Positions 51,903 to 61,644 of a stretch of 61,738 nucleotides of DNA are shown piece by piece; position 1 is the stretch's first letter; every line of letters begins with the position of its first letter. The stretch is from JBCCEJ01 sp039030335 (GTDB lineage Bacteria; Pseudomonadota; Gammaproteobacteria; HK1): assembly GCA_039030335.1 (NCBI GenBank), contig JBCCEJ010000030.1, forward strand, positions 1-61,738, given 5' to 3'. The notes beneath the pieces are model-generated. The model saw only the letters and a list, made by a program, of their open reading frames with translations, ran no database searches and was not told the DNA's origin. The translations under genes were made by a program, and so were the position numbers.

Positions 51903-54602
51903 TCAGTGCGCTTCGTCCCAGTTCCGCCCGGTCCCGACGTCAACGACCAGCGGCACACTCAGGTCCGCGGCTCCGGTCATCAGACGCGCAATCTCCGGGC
52001 CAACCTCATCGACCAGGCTCTCGGGTACTTCGAACACCAGCTCGTCGTGTACCTGCATGATGACTTTGATGCCGAGCCGGGTGTCGTCTAGCCACCGGTC
52101 GATGCCGAGCATGGCCCGCTTGATGATGTCGGCGGCACTCCCCTGCATCGGCGCATTGATCGCGGTGCGCTCGGCATACTGGCGCCGTTGAAAGTTTCGC
52201 GAGTTGATCTCCGGCAGATAAAGTCGGCGGCCGAACACGGTTTCGACGTAGCCCTGCTCGTGCGCGCGCTCGCGGATTCCGTCCATATACGCCTTCACGC
52301 CTGGATAGCGGGCAAAGTAGAGGTCGACATAGCCCTGCGCCTCGGCCCGGTCGATGCCGAGTTGACGTCCCAGCCCGAATGCCGACATGCCGTAGATCAA
52401 GCCGAAATTTATTGCTTTGGCCCGCCGGCGCTCGTCGGCCCCAACCGTCTCCGGCGTCAGTCCGAATACCTCCGCTGCCGTTGCGCTATGGATGTCCGCG
52501 CCGTGCTCAAACGCATTGAGCAACCCCTGATCGGACGACAGGTGCGCCATGATGCGAAGTTCGATCTGTGAGTAGTCGGCGGCCAGCAACACGTGCTCCG
52601 GCGGCGCCACAAAGGCCTGCCGGATGCGCCGACCCTCATGCGTACGAACCGGGATGTTCTGCAGGTTTGGATCCGACGAAGACAGGCGACCCGTCGCAGC
52701 CACCGCCTGCCGGTAGCTCGTGTGAACGCGTCCGGTGTCCGGGTCCACACAGGCCGGCAGCGCGTCGGTGTACGTGGACTTGAGCTTGCTTACCGAGCGG
52801 TGGTCGAGAATCAGCTTTGGCAATGCGTAATCGTGCGCCAGCTCCTGCAGAACCGATTCCGCCGTCGAGGGCTGTTTCTTCGGCGTCTTCGCAAGCACCG
52901 GCAGTTCGAGCTCATCGAACAGCACGGCCTGAATCTGTTTGGGGGAACCAAGATTGAACGGATGCCCGGCCTCGGCGTAAGCCGCTTGCTCGATCTCGAG
53001 CATACGCTCGGCGAGTTCCGCGCTCTGCTGCGCCAGCATTCGGGTATCGACGTGCACGCCGGTACGCTCGATGCGGGACAACACCGGTGTCAGCGGTATC
53101 TCGATAGTCTCATAGAGGTGCTTCAACGACGCCTCGGCCGCAATTTTCGGCCAGAGCGCGCGGTGCAGTCGCAAAGTAATGTCAGCGTCTTCAGCCGCGT
53201 AGGGGCCGGCCTGCTCCAGCGGGATCTGATTGAAGGTCAGCTGCCTGGCACCCTTCCCAGCGATGTCTTCGAAGTGCACGGTGGAGACACCGAGATACTT
53301 CAGTGCGAGCGAGTCCATGTCGTGGCGATTGCCGGCACTGTCGAGCACGTACGACTGCAGCATGGTGTCGTGCTGGATCCCTTGCAGTGCGATGCCGTAG
53401 CGCGCCAGAACACTCATGTCGTACTTGAGGTGCTGGCCGACTTTCGCGAGGCCGTCATCCTCCAGCAGCGGGCGAAGCGTGTCGAGGACGCGCTCGCGGT
53501 CGAGCTGGTCCGGCGCGCCAGGATAGTCGTGCGTCAACGGCACGTAAGCGGCATGTCCGGGCTCGACACAAAACGACACGCCGACCAGCTCCGCCTGCAT
53601 GTAATCGAGACTGGTCGTCTCTGTATCGAACGCGACCAGCGCAGCCGAGCGCAGGCGTTCGACCCACTGTTCGAAGGCGTCCCAGTCGAGGACTGTTTCG
53701 TAGCTGGTCTCGATCTCCTCGACGGAAGCGGGCGCGGGCGCGTCTTCCCGGCCGGTCAGTTCGGACAGCCAGGTCTTGAACTCGAGATCCGTGTAGAGCT
53801 CGCGCAGCCGCGCATTGTCCACCGGCGCGATCCCCATCTCGTCAGGTCCCTGTTCGAGTGCCACGTCACACTTGATCGTGACAAGCTCACGCGACAGCCG
53901 GAGCTGGTCGATGTTCGCGCGAAGGTTCTCGCCGACCTTGCCCTTGATGCTCTCGGCATTGGCGATGACGCCGGCGACGTCGTCAAACGCATCCAACCAC
54001 TTGACCGCCGTCTTCGGACCGACCTTCGGGATACCTGGCACGTTGTCAACCGAGTCCCCGATCAGCGCGAGGTAGTCGATGATCCGCTCGGGCGTCACCC
54101 CAAACTTGTCTCTGACACCGTCGCGGTCGAGCACTGCACCGTCCATGGTGTTGACGACGGTCACGCGATCGGTGACCAGCTGAGTCATGTCCTTGTCGCC
54201 CGTCGATATGATCACATCGAGACCGGCCGCCTCGGCCCGCTCCGAAAGCGTCCCGATCACGTCATCCGCTTCAACACCAGGAACCAGCAGGAGCGGCATG
54301 CCCATCGCGCGCACAATTTCGTAAATCGGCTCGATCTGCTCGCGCAGCTCGTCAGGCATGGACGGCCGGTTGGCCTTGTACTCGGGGAACATGTCGTCGC
54401 GAAACGTCTTGCCCGGCGCGTCGAACACCACGCCCAGGTAGGCGGGGTCGTAGTCCTGCAACAAGCGACGAAGCATGTTGACGATGCCGTAAGCCGCACC
54501 GGTCGGACGCCCCTTCGAATTCGTCAGTGACGGCATCGCGTGGAATGCGCGATAGAGGTACGAGGATCCGTCAACCAGCACCAGACGTTCAGACGCGCTC
54601 AT
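51903..54602 (-). CDS. polA: DNA polymerase I
   Basis: 899 residues. The 5' nuclease domain starts LVLVDGSSYLYRAFHAMP. A 3'-5' exonuclease is present, with an intact DTET motif (VAFDTETTSLDYM), so proofreading is likely active. The polymerase has DYSQIELRIMAHLS, the O-helix region RRAKAINFGLIYGMSAFGL and VHDELVFEV. GAGGAAG precedes ATG 54602. It is divergent from the DUF2782 gene, a common association. Confidence 0.98.
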   Translation of the reverse strand: MSASERLVLVDGSSYLYRAFHAMPSLTNSKGRPTGAAYGIVNMLRRLLQDYDPAYLGVVFDAPGKTFRDDMFPEYKANRPSMPDELREQIEPIYEIVRAMGMPLLLVPGVEADDVIGTLSERAEAAGLDVIISTGDKDMTQLVTDRVTVVNTMDGAVLDRDGVRDKFGVTPERIIDYLALIGDSVDNVPGIPKVGPKTAVKWLDAFDDVAGVIANAESIKGKVGENLRANIDQLRLSRELVTIKCDVALEQGPDEMGIAPVDNARLRELYTDLEFKTWLSELTGREDAPAPASVEEIETSYETVLDWDAFEQWVERLRSAALVAFDTETTSLDYMQAELVGVSFCVEPGHAAYVPLTHDYPGAPDQLDRERVLDTLRPLLEDDGLAKVGQHLKYDMSVLARYGIALQGIQHDTMLQSYVLDSAGNRHDMDSLALKYLGVSTVHFEDIAGKGARQLTFNQIPLEQAGPYAAEDADITLRLHRALWPKIAAEASLKHLYETIEIPLTPVLSRIERTGVHVDTRMLAQQSAELAERMLEIEQAAYAEAGHPFNLGSPKQIQAVLFDELELPVLAKTPKKQPSTAESVLQELAHDYALPKLILDHRSVSKLKSTYTDALPACVDPDTGRVHTSYRQAVAATGRLSSSDPNLQNIPVRTHEGRRIRQAFVAPPEHVLLAADYSQIELRIMAHLSSDQGLLNAFEHGADIHSATAAEVFGLTPETVGADERRRAKAINFGLIYGMSAFGLGRQLGIDRAEAQGYVDLYFARYPGVKAYMDGIRERAHEQGYVETVFGRRLYLPEINSRNFQRRQYAERTAINAPMQGSAADIIKRAMLGIDRWLDDTRLGIKVIMQVHDELVFEVPESLVDEVGPEIARLMTGAADLSVPLVVDVGTGRNWDEAH

Positions 54603-54806
54603 CGGACAGCTTCCTCACAAGATGCGACGTGCCGGATCATAATGGCTCAGACGGCGGACCGGGAGACCGTCGCCGCGAAATCCACCAAGGGCGGTCCGTG
54701 AAGTCCGATGCACAGGCATTGAGCGCGCAACGTCGAACCGCTTTTTTGGCGCCACCGCCACGCGATAAAGCCGTGCCATCATTCGCCGTTGCGCGTTCGG
54801 ACGGAC

Positions 54807-54812
54807 TATACT
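54807..54812 (+). promoter_or_regulatory. Candidate -10 box of the DUF2782 gene
   Basis: TATACT lies 73 bases upstream of the ATG at 54886, in the polA/DUF2782 divergent gap. No good -35 was found, so this is a weak call. Confidence 0.3.
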
Positions 54813-54885
54813 CAGGCCATCTGCTCGCTACGCCGGCAACGGCCCCATCCGTACCGGCCCTGGCTACGAAATCGGAAGACACGCA

Positions 54886-55221
54886 ATGTATCGCGCGATC
54901 GCGACAGCAGGCCTCGCCATGGTGCTCTCTCACGCGCCGGTTTCGGGCGCGCAGGAGCTGACGCCCATCGATCAGGTCGAGCCGCCACCGCCGGTGGTGA
55001 GCGGTGAGCAGTTCGAACCCGACGTGACCATTCGCCGGGGCCCCGACCGCACGATCCACGAATACCGGGTAGGCGGCGAACTGCGGGCGATTCGGGTGAA
55101 ACCCGATAACGGGCCGGCCTACTATCTGGTGGATTCGGATGGCGACGGTCGACTCGAATCGAGCACCCACATCTACGGCCCGGGCTTCTGGGTCAACTCC
55201 TGGGTTTTGTTCAGCTGGTAG
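54886..55221 (+). CDS. Secreted DUF2782 protein
   Basis: 111 residues with a signal peptide (MYRAIATAGLAMVLSHAPVSGA). The mature part has QVEPPPPVVSGEQFEPDVT, TIHEYRVGGELRAIRVKP and YYLVDSDGDGRLE, which match DUF2782. Members are small periplasmic proteins found next to polA in many gammaproteobacteria, function unknown. It faces mgtE with a 37-base gap. Confidence 0.9.
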   Translation: MYRAIATAGLAMVLSHAPVSGAQELTPIDQVEPPPPVVSGEQFEPDVTIRRGPDRTIHEYRVGGELRAIRVKPDNGPAYYLVDSDGDGRLESSTHIYGPGFWVNSWVLFSW

Positions 55222-55258
55222 GGACAGTGCCGAAGACGCTGGCGAAAAGCTGGCGTGT

Positions 55259-56617
55259 TCACGTCAGGAACAGCGCGCCAAGTCCCAGGAACGTGACGAA
55301 GCCGACGACATCCGTCACCGTCGTCAGCACCACACCGCCGGCCAACGCCGCATCGATCCGCAGCCTGCGAAGCGTTAACGGAACCAGCGCACCAGCGATC
55401 GCAGCAACCACCAGATTGGCGATCAGAGCGATTCCAACGATCAGTCCAAGCCGCGCATTGCCAAACCAGTAGAGCGCAACGAGTCCCACCACCACCGCCC
55501 AGAGCAAACTGTTCAATGCCCCGACGGCCAGTTCGTGGCGAATCAGCGCCCAGGCGTTGTGCCTGCCCACCTGACCGAGCGCCATACCGCGGATGACCAC
55601 CGTCAAAGCCTGACTCCCCGCGATGCCACCCATGCTGGCAACGACTGGCATCAGCACGGCGAGCGCGACAACTTCCTGAATGGTCGCCTCGAAGAGCCCG
55701 ATCACCCAGCTCGCCAGCAGTGCCGTGGCCAGATTCACTCCAAGCCATAACGACCGGTTGCGCGCAACGGCCAGCACGGGGGCAAACATATCCTCGTGAT
55801 GGTCGAGGCCGGCCATGTGCATTAGAGACTCTTCACCCTGCTCGCGGATGACGTCCACAACATCGTCGATCGTGATACGGCCGAGCAGGCGGCCCGCGTC
55901 ATCCACCACCGCGGCCGAGAGCAGGTTGAGCTGCTCGAATATTTGAGCGACCTGGCCCGCTGGCGTGTCAGCGGCAATGGCCCCTGTTTCGCGATCCATG
56001 CAGTCGCTGACCATTACCTCCGGTTCGAGCGTAAGCAGATCGGCGAGCCGCAGCATGCCGACGTAGACGTTCTGTCGGTCGACCACCATCAAGCGGTTGG
56101 TGCGCTCCGGGATCTCGCCGCGCAGCCTGAGGTACCTGGCGACGACTTCCAGTGTTACATCGGCGCGCACCGCGATCGCGTCGATGTTCATGAGACCACC
56201 CGCGGTGTCCTCCGGATACACCAGGACCTGGGACAACCGCTCACGGTCCTGAGCGTCCATTGACTCCAGCACTTCCACGACCAGGTCGGGCGGCAGGTCC
56301 TGCAGGATGTCTACGGCATCGTCGGGATCCACGCTCGCGGCAAGCTGCGCGACTTCCGGGGCCGCCATCGTGCGCAGGCGATCCATCCGCACGGCATCGT
56401 CAGCCTCGGCCAGAATTTCACTGAAGTCATCCGGGTCCAGGTGCTTCCAGACCAGTTCACGCCGGGCCGGCGGTAACGATTCCAGCAGGTGTGCGACTTC
56501 CGCCGGGTGCAGCTCCGCCAACAGATCGATAATCGCTTCGGACGATTCGCTATCGAGCGCTTCATTCAACTGCTCGAGCGTCGGGCCATCGCTTTCGAGC
56601 ATCATGGTCTCGGGCAT
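55259..56617 (-). CDS. mgtE: MgtE-type magnesium transporter
   Basis: 452 residues from ATG 56617. The N domain is a superhelix (LLAELHPAEVAHLLESLPP). Two CBS domains form the magnesium sensor (TAGGLMNIDAIAV, RLLGRITIDDVVDVI). Five C-terminal membrane helices follow, with MPVVASMGGIAGSQALTVVIRG as the pore signature. The start lies 5 bases after the ptsI stop, so it is probably co-transcribed. The upstream frame extension is ptsI sequence in another frame. Confidence 0.95.
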   Translation of the reverse strand: MPETMMLESDGPTLEQLNEALDSESSEAIIDLLAELHPAEVAHLLESLPPARRELVWKHLDPDDFSEILAEADDAVRMDRLRTMAAPEVAQLAASVDPDDAVDILQDLPPDLVVEVLESMDAQDRERLSQVLVYPEDTAGGLMNIDAIAVRADVTLEVVARYLRLRGEIPERTNRLMVVDRQNVYVGMLRLADLLTLEPEVMVSDCMDRETGAIAADTPAGQVAQIFEQLNLLSAAVVDDAGRLLGRITIDDVVDVIREQGEESLMHMAGLDHHEDMFAPVLAVARNRSLWLGVNLATALLASWVIGLFEATIQEVVALAVLMPVVASMGGIAGSQALTVVIRGMALGQVGRHNAWALIRHELAVGALNSLLWAVVVGLVALYWFGNARLGLIVGIALIANLVVAAIAGALVPLTLRRLRIDAALAGGVVLTTVTDVVGFVTFLGLGALFLT

Positions 56618-56622
56618 CGGCG

Positions 56623-58353
56623 TCAGCCCAGTGCTTCCAACAGCTTGAGACGATTCGCTGATCGGCTCGCCCGCATGACGCGTTGCACCTGCCGTTTGAG
56701 TTCCGTCAGGTTGCTGTTGACGATGACCTGTTTCACCTCGAGAAGCGCGGCCGGATGCACACTGAATTCGCGCAGACCAAGCCCGAGCAGTAACCGCGTA
56801 TATCGGGCATCGCCAGCCATCTCCCCACACATCGCAACCGGAACGTCGGCGTGTTGACCAGACCGGATAACCGTCTGGATCAGACGCAGGACGGCCGGGT
56901 GCAACGGGTCGTAGAGATAGTTGACCTCATCGTCGATCCGGTCGATCGCGAGCGCGTATTGAATGAGGTCATTCGTGCCAATGGACATGAAGTCGAGGTG
57001 ACGGGCGAACAGATCGGCGCAAACCGCCGCGGCCGGTACCTCGATCATCGCCCCGAGCGCCAGTACTTCCCCGACAGTTTGCCCCTCCGCGGCCAGCTCG
57101 ACGCGGCAGTCGTCCAGCATGGACCGAACCTGCGCCATCTCATCCAGCGCGGCCACCATTGGCACCATCACACGGACCGGCCCGTGGGCCGCCGCCCTCA
57201 GGATGGCGCGGAGCTGCGGCTTGAAGAGTTCTACTTCACGCAGACACAGGCGCACGGCGCGCAGACCGAGGGCAGGGTTTGCGGCGGCGGGCGCACCTGG
57301 ACGCACGCCGTCGACGGTCTTGTCCGCACCGAGGTCGAGCGTCCGGATCGTGACCGGCTTGCCGCCCATCGCCGTCACGACATCACGGTAGTTCTCGAAC
57401 TGCTCCTGCTCGTCTGGCGGCTGCGGACGATTCATGAACAGGAACTCGGTGCGATACAGACCGATGCCGTCGGCCCCTACGCGCGACGCAGCGTGGACGT
57501 CCTGGTCGAGTTCCACATTCGCCATCAGGCTGACGCGTTCGCCATCGCGGGTGACGGCGGGAGCCTTCAGAAGCTTGCGCCGCTCGGTGTGACGCCGCGC
57601 TATTTCACGCTGCCGCGAGCGGTAGTAGCGAAGTGCCCGGTCGTCAGGCGCAACGATCACGACCCCGTGAAGGCCGTCGACGATCACGAGGTCGTCGTCG
57701 CGCAAATACTGCGGCCCGCGATGCAGACCGACCACCGCCGGGATGCGCAGGCTGCGCGCCAGAATGGCGGTATGCGAATTCGGACCACCAAACTCGGTCA
57801 GAAACGCGAGGATGCCGTCGTGCTGCATCTGCACCGTGTCGGCCGGCGTCAGGTCGTCTGCGAACACCACGCGGCCGCTGAATCGGCTCGGGTCGTGCCC
57901 CGCCTCCCGCTGCTCGGAGTGGAGAGCTCGCAGAATGCGGTTCACCACCTGCTCGACATCGTCGCGCCGCGTACGCAGATATGGGTCGTCGATCGCATCG
58001 AAAGCGGAAACCAGACGGTCGCGCTGCTGCTTCAGGGCCCATTCCGCGTTGCAGAGACTATCGCGAATGTACTTCTTCGGTTCATCCGCCAGCGTGTCGT
58101 CGGAGAGCATCAGCAAATGCACTTCGATGAATGCAGCTACCTGCGTGCCAAGCTCCGTCGGCAACTGCTCGTGTACGGACACCAGATGCTGGCGCACCGA
58201 TTCCACCGCCGCGGCGTAGCGCGCGATCTCGTCATCGACCTGATGGGCCGCGATGTGGTACTCGCGCAATTCGAAGTGCGCGCGCTCGAGCACCCGCACC
58301 CGTCCGATGGCAATACCTTTGGAAGCACTGACGCCGTGCAGCGAAAACGTCAC
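56623..58353 (-). CDS. ptsI: Phosphoenolpyruvate-protein phosphotransferase (enzyme I)
   Basis: 576 residues from GTG 58353, which overlaps the ptsH stop as GTGA. It phosphorylates HPr with phosphoenolpyruvate. The active histidine is His194 in GGPNSHTAILARS; LYRTEFLFMNR and VAMCGEMAGD complete the substrate-binding barrel. The length matches E. coli PtsI (575), with no GAF domain, so it is not the PtsP type. No sugar-specific EII gene or ptsN is present in the window. Confidence 0.95.
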   Translation of the reverse strand: MTFSLHGVSASKGIAIGRVRVLERAHFELREYHIAAHQVDDEIARYAAAVESVRQHLVSVHEQLPTELGTQVAAFIEVHLLMLSDDTLADEPKKYIRDSLCNAEWALKQQRDRLVSAFDAIDDPYLRTRRDDVEQVVNRILRALHSEQREAGHDPSRFSGRVVFADDLTPADTVQMQHDGILAFLTEFGGPNSHTAILARSLRIPAVVGLHRGPQYLRDDDLVIVDGLHGVVIVAPDDRALRYYRSRQREIARRHTERRKLLKAPAVTRDGERVSLMANVELDQDVHAASRVGADGIGLYRTEFLFMNRPQPPDEQEQFENYRDVVTAMGGKPVTIRTLDLGADKTVDGVRPGAPAAANPALGLRAVRLCLREVELFKPQLRAILRAAAHGPVRVMVPMVAALDEMAQVRSMLDDCRVELAAEGQTVGEVLALGAMIEVPAAAVCADLFARHLDFMSIGTNDLIQYALAIDRIDDEVNYLYDPLHPAVLRLIQTVIRSGQHADVPVAMCGEMAGDARYTRLLLGLGLREFSVHPAALLEVKQVIVNSNLTELKRQVQRVMRASRSANRLKLLEALG

Positions 58354-58625
58354 TCGGGCTCTCCGAAGCGGTCGGCGACCAGCGCGACGATGGCGTCCAT
58401 GGCCGCATCCGCATCGGCTCCGTCCGTGACCAGTCCGAGTTCCGTGCCCTTCGTCGCGGCCAGCATCATGACGGACATGATGCTCTTGGCATTGGCGCCC
58501 TTGCCATCGCGCTCGAGTTCCACGGACGCCTCGAACTGGCCCGCGAGGTTGACGAGCTTCGCGGCCGCGCGCGCGTGCAGGCCGAGCTTGTTCACGATGG
58601 CGATTTTGGCTTCGCGTCGGCTCAT
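58350..58625 (-). CDS. ptsH: Phosphocarrier protein HPr
   Basis: 91 residues. The phosphorylated histidine is His17 in NKLGLHARAAAKL. Ser48 in NAKSIMSVMML corresponds to the regulatory serine of Gram-positive HPr and of the HprK systems. The ATG overlaps the hemD stop as ATGA and the stop overlaps ptsI as GTGA. The pair is likely a regulatory phosphorelay; sugar transport parts are not nearby. Confidence 0.95.
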   Translation of the reverse strand: MSRREAKIAIVNKLGLHARAAAKLVNLAGQFEASVELERDGKGANAKSIMSVMMLAATKGTELGLVTDGADADAAMDAIVALVADRFGEPE

Positions 58626-59434
58626 TGGAGTTTTTTCCCATGCGTCTGGCGGACATTACGCCAGTGGCGGTCCAGGCCGGCAACAATGTCGTCCACGCCC
58701 GCCCCGTCGAGCAACCATCGCCTGCCAGCCGCGGCCCGCGACAGGCTCGCCTCGACGAACGATGCGATCCGCTGGCTGACGCAGACGTAGTGAACGTGCG
58801 AGTCCATCCAATCGCGATCTGCCGCGCGCAGCAGCGCACGGAGGTTCGTGAATATCTCGGTACTCGACAGCAACACAACGTATGCGGCGGCGCCCGCGGC
58901 CCGAAACTGAGCCATGGCCGCAGGGTCGGGGGCGGGCAGTTTACGCGCGTAAGTGTCGAGCTCCATCGGTTCAAGTCCGCGTTGGCGCAGACCGTCACCG
59001 AGCGCAGTCCGACCGTTGCGTCCCTTGACGATCAGCACCCGTGCGCCGCGTGGGAGGCTCGCCCAGAGCGGCAATGCGAGCAGCCCCTCTGAGTTGTGGC
59101 ATGACGGCGTGATCACATCGGCACGCGTCGGGCCCAACGCCGCGGCCGTCGCCGGTCCGACCGCGAGCACCTCCTTTGCGCTCTCGACCAGTGGCTTCAG
59201 CCCGGCCGCCAGCCCGTTGTCGACCGCATTGCTGCTGACGAAGACGACAACCTCAGCGCTCTGCGGCAGGGCCGGCGGCAGTTCGGGCACGATCTGAACG
59301 CAAGGCATTGCGACGACCTCCGCGCCGGCCGTACGTAACGCCAGCGCCAGCGGGCCAGCCTGATGCGCCGGGCGTGTCACCAACACCCTCAGTCCCGCGA
59401 GGTCAGGCGCAGATGCATGCCGGACCGGGCTCAT
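58622..59434 (-). CDS. hemD: Uroporphyrinogen-III synthase
   Basis: 270 residues from ATG 59434, which overlaps the hemC stop as ATGA. It closes and inverts ring D of hydroxymethylbilane. HemD sequences are weakly conserved. GLRVLVTRPAHQAGPLALAL, FVSSNAVDNGL and the segment DTYARKLPAPD are typical. Position directly after hemC is decisive. hemX/hemY, often next, are replaced by ptsH. Confidence 0.93.
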   Translation of the reverse strand: MSPVRHASAPDLAGLRVLVTRPAHQAGPLALALRTAGAEVVAMPCVQIVPELPPALPQSAEVVVFVSSNAVDNGLAAGLKPLVESAKEVLAVGPATAAALGPTRADVITPSCHNSEGLLALPLWASLPRGARVLIVKGRNGRTALGDGLRQRGLEPMELDTYARKLPAPDPAAMAQFRAAGAAAYVVLLSSTEIFTNLRALLRAADRDWMDSHVHYVCVSQRIASFVEASLSRAAAGRRWLLDGAGVDDIVAGLDRHWRNVRQTHGKKLQ

Positions 59435-60348
59435 GGATCCAACAGACGGTCCGCACCCTGCGCGAGAAGCTGTTCGGCCACCTGTCGCCCGAGCAGTTCC
59501 GGTGACGTAGCCGGGCCGCGCGCCTCGGCCCGCAACACCTGACGGCCATCCAGACTGCCAACGAGGCCGCGAAGCCAGACCGCGTCGGCCGACAGAGTCG
59601 CGTAACCAGCCATGGGCGCCGTGCAGCCTCCAGCGAGCACGGCGTTCATGGAGCGCTCTGCGAGGATGCACGTTTGCGCGTCGCGGTCGTTCAACGGCGC
59701 CAGCAATTCGCTCATCGCCGCATCATCCGCCCGGCTCTCCACGCCCATGATGCCCTGCCCGACCGCGGGCAGCATCGTGGTGACATCAATCCGTTCGGCA
59801 ATGCGCGCGTCAAACTCGAGCCGCATCAAACCTGAGGCCGCCAGGATGAGTGCATCGAATTCACCTGCATCGAGCTTCGCGAGTCGGGTGTTGACGTTGC
59901 CCCGCACCAGCCCGACTTCGAGATCCGGGCGCACGGCCAGCAGTTGACACTGCCGCCGGGAACTGGCGGTTCCGACCCGGGCGCCCGCCGGCAGGTCGAT
60001 GAGCCTCGCCGCAGCGGCGGATACCAGGGCATCGTGCGGATCCTCGCGCGCGGTGTAGGCGGCCAGATGCAGGCCTTCAGGCACCTGTGCCGTCACGTCT
60101 TTCATCGAATGGACGGCAATGTCCGCGGAGCCATCGAGCAGCGCTCTCTCCAACTCTTTGACGAACATGCTCTTGCCGCCTATCTCCGTGAGCTTCGCAC
60201 TCAAGAAGCGGTCGCCAGAGGTCACGATAGGGCACAGTTCGCATCGCAGGCCCGGGTGGTGAGCTTCGAGCCGGGCACTGACGTGTTCAGCTTGCCAGAG
60301 AGCCAGCGGGCTCTTACGGGTTGCGATGCGGACCAGAGGCTTTGTCAC
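59431..60348 (-). CDS. hemC: Porphobilinogen deaminase
   Basis: 305 residues from GTG 60348 (GAAGAG upstream). It polymerises four porphobilinogen units to hydroxymethylbilane. The start is at TKPLVRIATRKSPLALWQ; KSMFVKELERALLDG and the catalytic-Asp region AVHSMKDV are typical. The dipyrromethane cofactor Cys is in LAGGCTAPMAGYA. The frame stays open to 60480, but that part is not conserved in the family. First gene of the overlapping chain hemC-hemD-ptsH-ptsI. Confidence 0.96.
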   Translation of the reverse strand: MTKPLVRIATRKSPLALWQAEHVSARLEAHHPGLRCELCPIVTSGDRFLSAKLTEIGGKSMFVKELERALLDGSADIAVHSMKDVTAQVPEGLHLAAYTAREDPHDALVSAAAARLIDLPAGARVGTASSRRQCQLLAVRPDLEVGLVRGNVNTRLAKLDAGEFDALILAASGLMRLEFDARIAERIDVTTMLPAVGQGIMGVESRADDAAMSELLAPLNDRDAQTCILAERSMNAVLAGGCTAPMAGYATLSADAVWLRGLVGSLDGRQVLRAEARGPATSPELLGRQVAEQLLAQGADRLLDP

Positions 60349-60529
60349 GTATGGCTCTTCGAACTCGACTTCCGCGGCGTCACGTGTACGCGCTCCGTCC
60401 CCGCATGCTACGGACCGGCGGCTGAGCCAGCAATCCGCCAGGCAGCCGCGATGCCGGAAGTTGCCGCGGTAAACCAGCACGATCCGACGTGCCTAGCGCA
60501 CCCGCCGCGCGTTATGCTCCGCGCGCATC

Positions 60530-60545
60530 CGCTAACCATTTAGCG
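60530..60545 (+). promoter_or_regulatory. Small hairpin in the gshB leader
   Basis: CGCTAA and TTAGCG pair around a CCAT tetraloop, 26 bases before the gshB ATG and just upstream of its GAGGAAGG ribosome site. It could affect translation, or serve as a weak terminator for upstream transcription. Confidence 0.3.
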
Positions 60546-60571
60546 CAACCGAATCAGAGGAAGGACGCTGC

Positions 60572-61522
60572 ATGAGCATCCGGCTGGGCATTGTCATGGA
60601 CCCCATCGGGGCCATCAACATCAAGAAGGACTCGAGTTTTGCGATGCTGCTCGAGGCGCAGGCCCGCGGCTACGAGATCCACTACATGGAACTCGGCGAC
60701 ATTCGGGTACACGCCGGCGTGGCACGTGCGCGCACACGCGGCCTGCGCGTGGTCGAGGATCCGTCCGGCTGGTTCGAGTTCGGGCGGGAGGCCGATATCG
60801 AGCTCGGCACGCTCGATGTCATCCTGATGCGCAAAGATCCGCCGTTCGATATGGAATTCATCTATGCGACGTACGCGCTCGAACGCGCCGAGGCCGCGGG
60901 GGCGCTCATCGTCAACAAACCGCAGTCGCTTCGCGATGCCAACGAAAAGTTCTTCACCGCGTGGTTCCCGGAATGCACGCCGGAGACACTGATCACCCGC
61001 TCCGATGCCGAAATCCGCACGTTCCTGGATGCGCATGGAGATATCATCGTCAAGCCGCTGGACGGGATGGGCGGCGCTTCGATCTTCCGCGTCAGCCGCG
61101 GAGACTCCAATACCTCAACCATCATCGAAACCCTTACTGCCCATGGCGAACGTTTCGCGATGGCCCAGGTTTATGTGCCTGAGATCGTGGATGGTGACAA
61201 ACGGGTGCTCGTCATAGACGGCAAGCCGATTCCGTACGCGCTGGCGAGGGTTCCGGCGCAGGGCGAGCTGCGCGGGAACCTGGCGGCGGGGGCCCAGGCC
61301 GTCGGACGCGAGTTGACCGCGCGCGACCGCTGGATTGCCGAGCAGGTCGGACCGTCGCTGCGTGAGCGAGGGCTCATTTTTGTCGGACTCGACGTCATCG
61401 GCGAGTATCTGACCGAAATCAACGTCACGAGCCCAACTTGCATACGCGAACTCGACAGCCAGTTCGGCTGCAACATCGCAGGGTGGCTGTTCGATGCCGT
61501 AGAAGCCCGGCTCAACGCCTAA
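60572..61522 (+). CDS. gshB: Glutathione synthetase
   Basis: 316 residues, an ATP-grasp ligase joining gamma-glutamylcysteine and glycine. LGIVMDPIGAINIKKDSSF, LMRKDPPFDMEFIYAT, IVKPLDGMGGASIFRV and EINVTSPTCIREL are all present and characteristic. A GAGGAAGG site lies before ATG 60572. It is divergent from hemC. In pseudomonads and xanthomonads it precedes tonB, as seems to be the case here. Confidence 0.97.
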   Translation: MSIRLGIVMDPIGAINIKKDSSFAMLLEAQARGYEIHYMELGDIRVHAGVARARTRGLRVVEDPSGWFEFGREADIELGTLDVILMRKDPPFDMEFIYATYALERAEAAGALIVNKPQSLRDANEKFFTAWFPECTPETLITRSDAEIRTFLDAHGDIIVKPLDGMGGASIFRVSRGDSNTSTIIETLTAHGERFAMAQVYVPEIVDGDKRVLVIDGKPIPYALARVPAQGELRGNLAAGAQAVGRELTARDRWIAEQVGPSLRERGLIFVGLDVIGEYLTEINVTSPTCIRELDSQFGCNIAGWLFDAVEARLNA

Positions 61523-61580
61523 ATCGTCACGCTATTTCCATCATTTTCATAAAGTTACGTGATTAATTTAATATCGTTTC

Positions 61581-61597
61581 TTTGCATTGCCTGCAAA
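61581..61597. promoter_or_regulatory. Inverted repeat between gshB and the TonB-like gene
   Basis: TTTGCA and TGCAAA form a 6-base inverted repeat with a 5-base spacer, in an AT-rich 122-base gap. It may be an operator of the downstream gene; I cannot assign a regulator. I did not see a clear Fur box. Confidence 0.3.
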
Positions 61598-61644
61598 CCG
61601 CGTTAAACTCGGCGACACGCTCGCGGAGATCCCGGCATAACGCA

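Noticed and set aside
52593..54530. Plus-strand frame of 645 codons opposite polA
   Set aside because: Antisense shadow of polA, whose motifs are complete on the minus strand.
56851..58779. Plus-strand frame of 642 codons opposite ptsI and ptsH
   Set aside because: Antisense shadow; the minus-strand genes carry catalytic histidines and overlapping junctions.
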